Shown here: positions 34,839-47,692 of the stretch, in pieces
How positions within the stretch are numbered: position 1 is the first letter of the stretch
How the letters are laid out: each line of letters begins with the position of its first letter
Origin: Nemertoderma westbladi
Lineage: Eukaryota; Xenacoelomorpha; Nemertodermatida; Nemertodermatidae
DNA length: 60,000 nt
NCBI GenBank assembly: GCA_032718475.1
Contig: JAUCBJ010007253.1
Location: 64,001 to 124,000 of the forward strand
Direction of reading: 5' to 3'
Position numbers and translations under genes: made by a program
The notes under the pieces: generated by a model
Databases searched by the model: none
Seen by the model: the letters and a program-made list of their open reading frames with translations, nothing else
What the model was told of the DNA's origin: nothing

Positions 34839-37159
34839 TCTTTTGATTTGGATAGTTTTTTGTATTAATATAAACTAAACTTCTTCTGAGTTGGCTATTT
34901 TGTTGTAGTAATAAAAACTAACCTGATATCCTTTTGATTTGTATAGTTTTTTGTAGTAATATAAACTAAACTTCTTCTGAGTTGGCTATTTTGTTGTAGT
35001 AATATAAACTAACCTGGTATCTTTTGATTTGGATAGTTTTTTGTAGTAATATAAACTAAACTTCTTTTGAGTTGGCTATTTTATTGTAGTAATAAAAACT
35101 AACCTGGTATCTTTTGATTTGGATAGTTTTTTGTATTAATATAAACTAAACTTCTTCTGAGTTGGCTATTTTGTTGTAGTAATAAAAACTAACCTGGTAT
35201 CTTTTGATTTGGATAGTTTTTTGTATTAATATAAACTAAACTTCTTTTGAGTTGGCTAATTTGTTGTAGTAATAAAAACTAACCTGGTATCTTTTGATTT
35301 GGATAGTTTTTTGTAGTAATATAAACTAAACTTCTTTTGAGTTGGCTATTTTATTGTAGTAATAAAAACTAACCTGATATCTTTTGATTTGGATAGTTTT
35401 TTTTAGTAATATAAACTAAACTTCTTCTGAGTTGGTTATTTTGTTGTAGTAATAAAAACTAACCTGGTATCCTTTTGATTTGGATAGTTTTTTGTAGTAA
35501 TATAAACTAAACTTCTTTTGAGTTGGCTATTTTGTTGTAGTAATAAAAACTAACCTGGTATCCTTTTGATTTGGATAGTTTTTTGTAGTAATATAAACTA
35601 AACTTCTTTTGAGTTGGCTATTTTGTTGTAGTAATAAAAACTGACCTGGTATCTTTTGATTTGGATAGTTTTTTGTATTAATATAAACTAAACTTCTTCT
35701 GAGTTGGCTATTTCGTTGTAGTAATAAAAACTAACCTGGTATCCTTTTGATTTGGATAGTTTTTTGTATTAATATAAACTAAACTTCTTTTGAGTTGGCT
35801 ATTTCGTTGTAGTAATAAAAACTAACCTGATATCCTTTTGATTTGGATAGTTTTTTGTATTAATATAAACTAAACTTCTTCTGAGTTGGTTAATTTGTTG
35901 TAGTAATAAAAACTAACCTGATATCTTTTGATTTGGATAGTTTTTTGTATTAATATAAACTAAACTTCTTCTGAGTTGGCTATTTCGTTGTAGTAATAAA
36001 AACTAACCTGATATCCTTTTGATTTGGATAGTTTTTTGTATTAATATAAACTAAACTTCTTCTGAGTTGGTTATTTCGTTGTAGTAATAAAAACTAACCT
36101 GGTATCCTTTTGATTTGGATAGTTTTTTGTATTAATATAAACTAAACTTCTTCTGAGTTGGCTATTTCGTTGTAGTAATAAAAACTAACCTGGTATCTTT
36201 TGATTTGGATAGTTTTTTGTATTAATATAAACTAAACTTCTTTTGAGTTGGCTAATTTGTTGTAGTAATAAAAACTAACCTGGTATCTTTTGATTTGGAT
36301 AGTTTTTTGTAGTAATATAAACTAAACTTCTTTTGAGTTGGCTATTTTATTGTAGTAATAAAAACTAACCTGATATCTTTTGATTTGGATAGTTTTTTTT
36401 AGTAATATAAACTAAACTTCTTCTGAGTTGGCTATTTCGTTGTAGTAATAAAAACTAACCTGGTATCCTTTTGATTTGGATAGTTTTTTGTATTAATATA
36501 AACTAAACTTCTTCTGAGTTGGTTATTTCGTTGTAGTAATAAAAACTAACCTGATATCTTTTGATTTGGATAGTTTTTTGTAGTAATATAAACTAAACTT
36601 CTTCTGAGTTGGTTATTTCGTTGTAGTAATAAAAACTAACCTGGTATCCTTTTGATTTGGATAGTTTTTTGTATTAATATAAACTAAACTTCTTCTGAGT
36701 TGGCTATTTTGTTGTATTAATATAAACTAAACTTCTTCTGAGTTGGCTATTTTGTTGTAGTAATAAAAACTAACCTGATATCTTTTGATTTGGATAGTTT
36801 TTTGTATTAATATAAACTAAACTTCTTCTGAGTTGGCTATTTCGTTGTAGTAATAAAAACTAACCTGATATCCTTTTGATTTGGATAGTTTTTTGTATTA
36901 ATATAAACTAAACTTCTTCTGAGTTGGCTATTTCGTTGTAGTAATAAAAACTAACCTGGTATCTTTTGATTTGTATAGTTTTTTGTATTAATATAAACTA
37001 AACTTCTTCTGAGTTGGCTATTTCGTTGTAGTAATAAAAACTAACCTGGTATCCTTTTGATTTGGATAGTTTTTTGTATTAATATAGACTAAACTTCTTC
37101 TGAGTTGGCTATTTCGTTGTAGTAATAAAAACTAACCTGGTATCTTTTGATTTGTATAG

Positions 37160-38678
37160 TTTTTTGTATTAATATAAACTAAACTTCTTCTGAGTTGGCT
37201 ATTTTATTGTAGTAATAAAAACTAACCTGATATCTTTTGATTTGGATAGTTTTTTGTATTAATATAAACTAAACTTCTTCTGAGTTGGCTATTTTATTGT
37301 AGTAATAAAAACTAACCTGATATCTTTTGATTTGGATAGTTTTTTGTATTAATATAAACTAAACTTCTTTTGAGTTGGCTATTTCGTTGTAGTAATAAAA
37401 ACTAACCTGGTATCCTTTTGATTTGGATAGTTTTTTGTATTAATATAAACTAAACTTCTTCTGAGTTGGCTATTTTGTTGTAGTAATAAAAACTAACCTG
37501 ATATCTTTTGATTTGGATAGTTTTTTGTATTAATATAAACTAAACTTCTTCTGAGTTGGCTATTTCGTTGTAGTAATAAAAACTAACCTGGTATCTTTTG
37601 ATTTGTATAGTTTTTTGTATTAATATAAACTAAACTTCTTCTGAGTTGGCTATTTTATTGTAGTAATAAAAACTAACCTGATATCTTTTGATTTGGATAG
37701 TTTTTTGTATTAATATAAACTAAACTTCTTCTGAGTTGGCTATTTTATTGTAGTAATAAAAACTAACCTGATATCTTTTGATTTGGATAGTTTTTTGTAT
37801 TAATATAAACTAAACTTCTTTTGAGTTGGCTATTTCGTTGTAGTAATAAAAACTAACCTGGTATCCTTTTGATTTGGATAGTTTTTTGTATTAATATAAA
37901 CTAAACTTCTTCTGAGTTGGCTATTTCGTTGTAGTAATAAAAACTAACCTGGTATCTTTTGATTTGAATAGTTTTTTGTAGTAATATAAACTAAACTTCT
38001 TCTGAGTTGGCTATTTCGTTGTAGTAATAAAAACTAACCTGGTATCCTTTTGATTTGGATAGTTTTTTGTATTAATATAAACTAAACTTCTTCTGAGTTG
38101 GCTATTTCGTTGTAGTAATAAAAACTAACCTGGTATCTTTTGATTTGGATAGTTTTTTGTATTAATATAAACTAAACTTCTTCTGAGTTGGCTATTTCGT
38201 TGTAGTAATAAAAACTAACCTGGTATCTTTTGATTTGGATAGTTTTTTGTATTAATATAAACTAAACTTCTTCTGAGTTGGCTATTTCGTTGTAGTAATA
38301 AAAACTAACCTGGTATCTTTTGATTTGTATAGTTTTTTGTATTAATATAAACTAAACTTCTTCTGAGTTGGTTATTTTGTTGTAGTAATAAAAACTAACC
38401 TGGTATCTTTTGATTTGGATAGTTTTTTGTAGTAATATAAACTAAACTTCTTTTGAGTTGGCTATTTTATTGTAGTAATAAAAACTAACCTGATATCTTT
38501 TGATTTGGATAGTTTTTTTTAGTAATATAAACTAAACTTCTTTTGAGTTGGCTATTTCGTTGTAGTAATAAAAACTAACCTGATATCCTTTTGATTTGGA
38601 TAGTTTTTTGTATTAATATAAACTAAACTTCTTCTGAGTTGGCTATTTCGTTGTAGTAATAAAAACTAACCTGATATC
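37160..38678 (+). repeat. Duplicated segment of about 1.5 kb, copy 1 (pairs with 41412-42930)
   Basis: Some sixteen monomers match 41412-42930 in order at a constant offset of 4,252 bp (for example TATCC at 37411 and 41663; TGATATCC at 38581 and 42833). The match ends near 38678, where copy 1 has TATCTTTT and copy 2 has TATCCTTTT. The space between the copies is filled mainly by the 181-bp dimer block. Confidence 0.75.
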
Positions 38679-39030
38679 TTTTGATTTGGATAGTTTTTTG
38701 TATTAATATAAACTAAACTTCTTCTGAGTTGGCTATTTTATTGTAGTAATAAAAACTAACCTGATATCTTTTGATTTGAATAGTTTTTTGTAGTAATATA
38801 AACTAAACTTCTTCTGAGTTGGCTATTTCGTTGTAGTAATAAAAACTAACCTGATATCCTTTTGATTTGGATAGTTTTTTGTATTAATATAAACTAAACT
38901 TCTTTTGAGTTGGTTATTTTGTTGTAGTAATAAAAACTAACCTGATATCTTTTGATTTGAATAGTTTTTTGTATTAATATAAACTAAACTTCTTCTGAGT
39001 TGGCTATTTTATTGTAGTAATAAAAACTAA

Positions 39031-41400
39031 CCTGGTATCCTTTTGATTTGGATAGTTTTTTGTATTAATATAAACTAAACTTCTTCTGAGTTGGCTATTT
39101 TATTGTAGTAATAAAAACTAACCTGGTATCTTTTGATTTGGATAGTTTTTTGTATTAATATAAACTAAACTTCTTCTGAGTTGGCTATTTTATTGTAGTA
39201 ATAAAAACTAACCTGGTATCCTTTTGATTTGGATAGTTTTTTGTATTAATATAAACTAAACTTCTTCTGAGTTGGCTATTTTATTGTAGTAATAAAAACT
39301 AACCTGGTATCTTTTGATTTGGATAGTTTTTTGTATTAATATAAACTAAACTTCTTCTGAGTTGGCTATTTTATTGTAGTAATAAAAACTAACCTGGTAT
39401 CCTTTTGATTTGGATAGTTTTTTGTATTAATATAAACTAAACTTCTTCTGAGTTGGCTATTTTATTGTAGTAATAAAAACTAACCTGGTATCTTTTGATT
39501 TGGATAGTTTTTTGTATTAATATAAACTAAACTTCTTCTGAGTTGGCTATTTTATTGTAGTAATAAAAACTAACCTGGTATCCTTTTGATTTGGATAGTT
39601 TTTTGTATTAATATAAACTAAACTTCTTCTGAGTTGGCTATTTTATTGTAGTAATAAAAACTAACCTGGTATCCTTTTGATTTGGATAGTTTTTTGTATT
39701 AATATAAACTAAACTTCTTCTGAGTTGGCTATTTTATTGTAGTAATAAAAACTAACCTGGTATCCTTTTGATTTGGATAGTTTTTTGTATTAATATAAAC
39801 TAAACTTCTTCTGAGTTGGCTATTTTATTGTAGTAATAAAAACTAACCTGGTATCTTTTGATTTGGATAGTTTTTTGTATTAATATAAACTAAACTTCTT
39901 CTGAGTTGGCTATTTTATTGTAGTAATAAAAACTAACCTGGTATCCTTTTGATTTGGATAGTTTTTTGTATTAATATAAACTAAACTTCTTCTGAGTTGG
40001 CTATTTTATTGTAGTAATAAAAACTAACCTGGTATCTTTTGATTTGGATAGTTTTTTGTATTAATATAAACTAAACTTCTTCTGAGTTGGCTATTTTATT
40101 GTAGTAATAAAAACTAACCTGGTATCCTTTTGATTTGGATAGTTTTTTGTATTAATATAAACTAAACTTCTTCTGAGTTGGCTATTTTATTGTAGTAATA
40201 AAAACTAACCTGGTATCTTTTGATTTGGATAGTTTTTTGTATTAATATAAACTAAACTTCTTCTGAGTTGGCTATTTTATTGTAGTAATAAAAACTAACC
40301 TGGTATCCTTTTGATTTGGATAGTTTTTTGTATTAATATAAACTAAACTTCTTCTGAGTTGGCTATTTTATTGTAGTAATAAAAACTAACCTGGTATCTT
40401 TTGATTTGGATAGTTTTTTGTATTAATATAAACTAAACTTCTTCTGAGTTGGCTATTTTATTGTAGTAATAAAAACTAACCTGGTATCCTTTTGATTTGG
40501 ATAGTTTTTTGTATTAATATAAACTAAACTTCTTCTGAGTTGGCTATTTTATTGTAGTAATAAAAACTAACCTGGTATCCTTTTGATTTGGATAGTTTTT
40601 TGTATTAATATAAACTAAACTTCTTCTGAGTTGGCTATTTTATTGTAGTAATAAAAACTAACCTGGTATCCTTTTGATTTGGATAGTTTTTTGTATTAAT
40701 ATAAACTAAACTTCTTCTGAGTTGGCTATTTTATTGTAGTAATAAAAACTAACCTGGTATCTTTTGATTTGGATAGTTTTTTGTATTAATATAAACTAAA
40801 CTTCTTCTGAGTTGGCTATTTTATTGTAGTAATAAAAACTAACCTGGTATCCTTTTGATTTGGATAGTTTTTTGTATTAATATAAACTAAACTTCTTCTG
40901 AGTTGGCTATTTTATTGTAGTAATAAAAACTAACCTGGTATCTTTTGATTTGGATAGTTTTTTGTATTAATATAAACTAAACTTCTTCTGAGTTGGCTAT
41001 TTTATTGTAGTAATAAAAACTAACCTGGTATCCTTTTGATTTGGATAGTTTTTTGTATTAATATAAACTAAACTTCTTCTGAGTTGGCTATTTTATTGTA
41101 GTAATAAAAACTAACCTGGTATCCTTTTGATTTGGATAGTTTTTTGTATTAATATAAACTAAACTTCTTCTGAGTTGGCTATTTTATTGTAGTAATAAAA
41201 ACTAACCTGGTATCCTTTTGATTTGGATAGTTTTTTGTATTAATATAAACTAAACTTCTTCTGAGTTGGCTATTTTATTGTAGTAATAAAAACTAACCTG
41301 GTATCTTTTGATTTGGATAGTTTTTTGTATTAATATAAACTAAACTTCTTCTGAGTTGGCTATTTTATTGTAGTAATAAAAACTAACCTGGTATCCTTTT
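39031..41400 (+). repeat. Dimeric (181-bp) higher-order repeat block
   Basis: Here almost every monomer is identical (TTTTATTG, GGTAT, TTGGAT, TGTATTAAT, CTTCTGAG). Variation is reduced to one base: 91-bp (TATCC) and 90-bp (TATC) monomers mostly alternate, giving a 181-bp dimer. Runs of three 91-bp monomers begin at about 39571, 40471 and 41011, so the dimers are nested in a larger unit of about ten monomers, then six. This is the most homogeneous part of the window. Confidence 0.8.
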
Positions 41401-41411
41401 GATTTGGATAG

Positions 41412-42930
41412 TTTTTTGTATTAATATAAACTAAACTTCTTCTGAGTTGGCTATTTTATTGTAGTAATAAAAACTAACCTGATATCTTTTGATTTGGATA
41501 GTTTTTTGTATTAATATAAACTAAACTTCTTCTGAGTTGGCTATTTTATTGTAGTAATAAAAACTAACCTGATATCTTTTGATTTGGATAGTTTTTTGTA
41601 TTAATATAAACTAAACTTCTTTTGAGTTGGCTATTTCGTTGTAGTAATAAAAACTAACCTGGTATCCTTTTGATTTGGATAGTTTTTTGTATTAATATAA
41701 ACTAAACTTCTTCTGAGTTGGCTATTTTGTTGTAGTAATAAAAACTAACCTGATATCTTTTGATTTGGATAGTTTTTTGTATTAATATAAACTAAACTTC
41801 TTCTGAGTTGGCTATTTCGTTGTAGTAATAAAAACTAACCTGGTATCTTTTGATTTGTATAGTTTTTTGTATTAATATAAACTAAACTTCTTCTGAGTTG
41901 GCTATTTTATTGTAGTAATAAAAACTAACCTGATATCTTTTGATTTGGATAGTTTTTTGTATTAATATAAACTAAACTTCTTCTGAGTTGGCTATTTTAT
42001 TGTAGTAATAAAAACTAACCTGATATCTTTTGATTTGGATAGTTTTTTGTATTAATATAAACTAAACTTCTTTTGAGTTGGCTATTTCGTTGTAGTAATA
42101 AAAACTAACCTGGTATCCTTTTGATTTGGATAGTTTTTTGTATTAATATAAACTAAACTTCTTCTGAGTTGGCTATTTCGTTGTAGTAATAAAAACTAAC
42201 CTGGTATCTTTTGATTTGAATAGTTTTTTGTAGTAATATAAACTAAACTTCTTCTGAGTTGGCTATTTCGTTGTAGTAATAAAAACTAACCTGGTATCCT
42301 TTTGATTTGGATAGTTTTTTGTATTAATATAAACTAAACTTCTTCTGAGTTGGCTATTTCGTTGTAGTAATAAAAACTAACCTGGTATCTTTTGATTTGG
42401 ATAGTTTTTTGTATTAATATAAACTAAACTTCTTCTGAGTTGGCTATTTCGTTGTAGTAATAAAAACTAACCTGGTATCTTTTGATTTGGATAGTTTTTT
42501 GTATTAATATAAACTAAACTTCTTCTGAGTTGGCTATTTCGTTGTAGTAATAAAAACTAACCTGGTATCTTTTGATTTGTATAGTTTTTTGTATTAATAT
42601 AAACTAAACTTCTTCTGAGTTGGTTATTTTGTTGTAGTAATAAAAACTAACCTGGTATCTTTTGATTTGGATAGTTTTTTGTAGTAATATAAACTAAACT
42701 TCTTTTGAGTTGGCTATTTTATTGTAGTAATAAAAACTAACCTGATATCTTTTGATTTGGATAGTTTTTTTTAGTAATATAAACTAAACTTCTTTTGAGT
42801 TGGCTATTTCGTTGTAGTAATAAAAACTAACCTGATATCCTTTTGATTTGGATAGTTTTTTGTATTAATATAAACTAAACTTCTTCTGAGTTGGCTATTT
42901 CGTTGTAGTAATAAAAACTAACCTGATATC
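41412..42930 (+). repeat. Duplicated segment of about 1.5 kb, copy 2 (pairs with 37160-38678)
   Basis: This is the second copy, entered directly from the dimer block. It carries the same rare order of TTGTAT, TTGAAT/TGTAGTAAT and TTTTTTTAGTAAT monomers as copy 1. Confidence 0.75.
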
Positions 42931-43489
42931 CTTTTGATTTGGATAGTTTTTTGTATTAATATAAACTAAACTTCTTTTGAGTTGGCTATTTTATTGTAGT
43001 AATAAAAACTAACCTGATATCTTTTGATTTGGATAGTTTTTTTTAGTAATATAAACTAAACTTCTTTTGAGTTGGCTATTTCGTTGTAGTAATAAAAACT
43101 AACCTGATATCTTTTGATTTGGATAGTTTTTTGTAGTAATATAAACTAAACTTCTTCTGAGTTGGTTATTTCGTTGTAGTAATAAAAACTAACCTGATAT
43201 CCTTTTGATTTGGATAGTTTTTTGTATTAATATAAACTAAACTTCTTCTGAGTTGGCTATTTTGTTGTAGTAATAAAAACTAACCTGGTATCTTTTGATT
43301 TGGATAGTTTTTTGTAGTAATATAAACTAAACTTCTTTTGAGTTGGCTATTTTATTGTAGTAATAAAAACTAACCTGATATCTTTTGATTTGGATAGTTT
43401 TTTTTAGTAATATAAACTAAACTTCTTCTGAGTTGGTTATTTTGTTGTAGTAATAAAAACTAACCTGATATCTTTTGATTTGTATAGTT

Positions 43490-45120
43490 TTTTGTATTAA
43501 TATAAACTAAACTTCTTTTGAGATGGCTATTTCGTTGTAGTAATAAAAACTAAACTTCTTTTGAGTTGGCTATTTTATTGTAGTAATAAAAACTAACCTG
43601 GTATCTTTTGATTTGGATAGTTTTTTTAGTAATATAAACTAAACTTCTTCTGAGTTGGTTATTTTGTTGTAGTAATAAAAACTAACCTGATATCTTTTGA
43701 TTTGTATAGTTTTTTGTATTAATATAAACTAAACTTCTTTTGAGATGGCTATTTCGTTGTAGTAATATAAACTAAACTTCTTTTGAGTTGGCTATTTTAT
43801 TGTAGTAATAAAAACTAACCTGGTATCTTTTGATTTGGATAGTTTTTTTTAGTAATATAAACTAAACTTCTTCTGAGTTGGTTATTTTGTTGTAGTAATA
43901 AAAACTAACCTGATATCTTTTGATTTGTATAGTTTTTTGTATTAATATAAACTAAACTTCTTTTGAGATGGCTATTTTGTTGTAGTAATAAAAACTAACC
44001 TGGTATCTTTTGATTTGGATAGTTTTTTGTAGTAATATAAACTAAACTTCTTTTGAGTTGGCTATTTTATTGTAGTAATAAAAACTAACCTGATATCTTT
44101 TGATTTGGATAGTTTTTTGTATTAATATAAACTAAACTTCTTTTGAGATGGCTATTTTGTTGTAGTAATAAAAACTAACCTGGTATCTTTTGATTTGGAT
44201 AGTTTTTTGTAGTAATATAAACTAAACTTCTTTTGAGTTGGCTATTTTATTGTAGTAATAAAAACTAACCTGATATCTTTTGATTTGGATAGTTTTTTTT
44301 AGTAATATAAACTAAACTTCTTCTGAGTTGGTTATTTTGTTGTAGTAATAAAAACTAACCTGATATCTTTTGATTTGTATAGTTTTTTGTATTAATATAA
44401 ACTAAACTTCTTTTGAGATGGCTATTTTGTTGTAGTAATAAAAACTAACCTGGTATCTTTTGATTTGGATAGTTTTTTGTAGTAATATAAACTAAACTTC
44501 TTTTGAGTTGGCTATTTTATTGTAGTAATAAAAACTAACCTGATATCTTTTGATTTGGATAGTTTTTTTTAGTAATATAAACTAAACTTCTTCTGAGTTG
44601 GTTATTTTGTTGTAGTAATAAAAACTAACCTGATATCTTTTGATTTGTATAGTTTTTTGTATTAATATAAACTAAACTTCTTTTGAGATGGCTATTTCGT
44701 TGTAGTAATAAAAACTAAACTTCTTTTGAGTTGGCTATTTTATTGTAGTAATAAAAACTAACCTGGTATCTTTTGATTTGGATAGTTTTTTTTAGTAATA
44801 TAAACTAAACTTCTTCTGAGTTGGTTATTTTGTTGTAGTAATAAAAACTAACCTGATATCTTTTGATTTGTATAGTTTTTTGTATTAATATAAACTAAAC
44901 TTCTTTTGAGATGGCTATTTCGTTGTAGTAATATAAACTAAACTTCTTTTGAGTTGGCTATTTTATTGTAGTAATAAAAACTAACCTGGTATCTTTTGAT
45001 TTGGATAGTTTTTTTTAGTAATATAAACTAAACTTCTTCTGAGTTGGTTATTTTGTTGTAGTAATAAAAACTAACCTGATATCTTTTGATTTGTATAGTT
45101 TTTTGTATTAATATAAACTA
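43490..45120 (+). repeat. Domain of GAGATGGC monomers with B-to-A fusions
   Basis: GAGATGGC replaces GAGTTGGC in many monomers here and was not noticed elsewhere. Half B runs into the tail of half A (AAAAACTAAACTTC or ATATAAACTAAACTTC after TTTCGTTG) at about 43545, 43765, 44710 and 44930. The two pairs are 1,165-1,166 bp apart (GAGATGG at 43521/44686 and 43743/44909), so the rearranged segment was itself duplicated. Confidence 0.75.
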
Positions 45121-46250
45121 AACTTCTTTTGAGTTGGCTATTTTATTGTAGTAATAAAAACTAACCTGGTATCTTTTGATTTGGATAGTTTTTTTTAGTA
45201 ATATAAACTAAACTTCTTCTGAGTTGGTTATTTTGTTGTAGTAATAAAAACTAACCTGATATCTTTTTGATTTGAATAGTTTTTTGTATTAATATAAACT
45301 AAACTTCTTCTGAGTTGGCTATTTCGTTGTAGTAATAAAAACTAACCTGATATCTTTTGATTTGAATAGTTTTTTGTATTAATATAAACTAAACTTCTTC
45401 TGAGTTGGTTATTTTATTGTAGTAATAAAAACTAACCTGATATCCTTTTGATTTGGATAGTTTTTTGTATTAATATAAACTAAACTTCTTCTGAGTTGGC
45501 TATTTTGTTGTAGTAATAAAAACTAACCTGGTATCTTTTGATTTGGATAGTTTTTTGTAGTAATATAAACTAAACTTCTTTTGAGTTGGCTATTTTATTG
45601 TAGTAATAAAAACTAACCTGATATCTTTTGATTTGGATAGTTTTTTTTAGTAATATAAACTAAACTTCTTCTGAGTTGGCTATTTCGTTGTAGTAATAAA
45701 AACTAACCTGATATCCTTTTGATTTGGATAGTTTTTTGTATTAATATAAACTAAACTTCTTTTGAGTTGGTTATTTCGTTGTAGTAATAAAAACTAACCT
45801 GGTATCTTTTGATTTGGATAGTTTTTTTTAGTAATATAAACTAAACTTCTTCTGAGTTGGTTATTTTGTTGTAGTAATAAAAACTAACCTGATATCTTTT
45901 GATTTGAATAGTTTTTTGTATTAATATAAACTAAACTTCTTCTGAGTTGGCTATTTTGTTGTAGTAATAAAAACTAACCTGATATCTTTTGATTTGGATA
46001 GTTTTTTTTAGTAATATAAACTAAACTTCTTCTGAGTTGGCTATTTCGTTGTAGTAATAAAAACTAACCTGGTATCTTTTGATTTGGATAGTTTTTTTTA
46101 GTAATATAAACTAAACTTCTTCTGAGTTGGTTATTTTGTTGTAGTAATAAAAACTAACCTGGTATCCTTTTGATTTGGATAGTTTTTTGTATTAATATAA
46201 ACTAAACTTCTTCTGAGTTGGCTATTTCGTTGTAGTAATAAAAACTAACC

Positions 46251-47692
46251 TGATATCATTTGATTTGAATAGTTTTTTGTAGTAATATAAACTAAACTTC
46301 TTCTGAGTTGGCTATTTTGTTGTAGTAATAAAAACTAACCTGATATCTTTTGATTTGAATAGTTTTTTGTATTAATATAAACTAAACTTCTTCTGAGTTG
46401 GCTATTTTGTTGTAGTAATAAAAACTAACCTGATATCTTTTGATTTGGATAGTTTTTTTTAGTAATATAAACTAAACTTCTTCTGAGTTGGCTATTTCGT
46501 TGTAGTAATAAAAACTAACCTGGTATCTTTTGATTTGGATAGTTTTTTTTAGTAATATAAACTAAACTTCTTCTGAGTTGGTTATTTTGTTGTAGTAATA
46601 AAAACTAACCTGATATCTTTTGATTTGGATAGTTTTTTGTATTAATATAAACTAAACTTCTTCTGAGTTGGCTATTTCGTTGTAGTAATAAAAACTAACC
46701 TGGTATCTTTTGATTTGGATAGTTTTTTTTAGTAATATAAACTAAACTTCTTCTGAGTTGGTTATTTTGTTGTAGTAATAAAAACTAACCTGATATCTTT
46801 TGATTTGGATAGTTTTTTGTAGTAATATAAACTAAACTTCTTCTGAGTTGGCTATTTTGTTGTAGTAATAAAAACTAACCTGGTATCCTTTTGATTTGGA
46901 TAGTTTTTTGTATTAATATAAACTAAACTTCTTTTGAGTTGGCTATTTCGTTGTAGTAATAAAAACTAACCTGATATCCTTTGATTTGAATAGTTTTTTG
47001 TAGTAATATAAACTAAACTTCTTCTGAGTTGGCTATTTTGTTGTAGTAATAAAAACTAACCTGATATCTTTTGATTTGAATAGTTTTTTGTATTAATATA
47101 AACTAAACTTCTTCTGAGTTGGCTATTTTGTTGTAGTAATAAAAACTAACCTGATATCTTTTGATTTGGATAGTTTTTTTTAGTAATATAAACTAAACTT
47201 CTTCTGAGTTGGCTATTTCGTTGTAGTAATAAAAACTAACCTGGTATCTTTTGATTTGGATAGTTTTTTTTAGTAATATAAACTAAACTTCTTCTGAGTT
47301 GGTTATTTTGTTGTAGTAATAAAAACTAACCTGATATCTTTTGATTTGGATAGTTTTTTGTATTAATATAAACTAAACTTCTTCTGAGTTGGCTATTTCG
47401 TTGTAGTAATAAAAACTAACCTGGTATCTTTTGATTTGGATAGTTTTTTTTAGTAATATAAACTAAACTTCTTCTGAGTTGGTTATTTTGTTGTAGTAAT
47501 AAAAACTAACCTGATATCTTTTGATTTGGATAGTTTTTTGTAGTAATATAAACTAAACTTCTTCTGAGTTGGCTATTTTGTTGTAGTAATAAAAACTAAC
47601 CTGGTATCCTTTTGATTTGGATAGTTTTTTGTATTAATATAAACTAAACTTCTTTTGAGTTGGCTATTTTGTTGTAGTAATAAAAACTAACC
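46251..47692 (+). repeat. 8-monomer (721-bp) tandem higher-order repeat
   Basis: The block at 46251-46971 recurs at 46972-47692 with the same variant order. TGGTATCC lies at 46881 and 47602, again 721 bp apart. The copies differ at the opening monomer (TATCATTTGA versus TATCCTTTGA) and at a CTTCTGAG/CTTTTGAG site. Confidence 0.75.
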
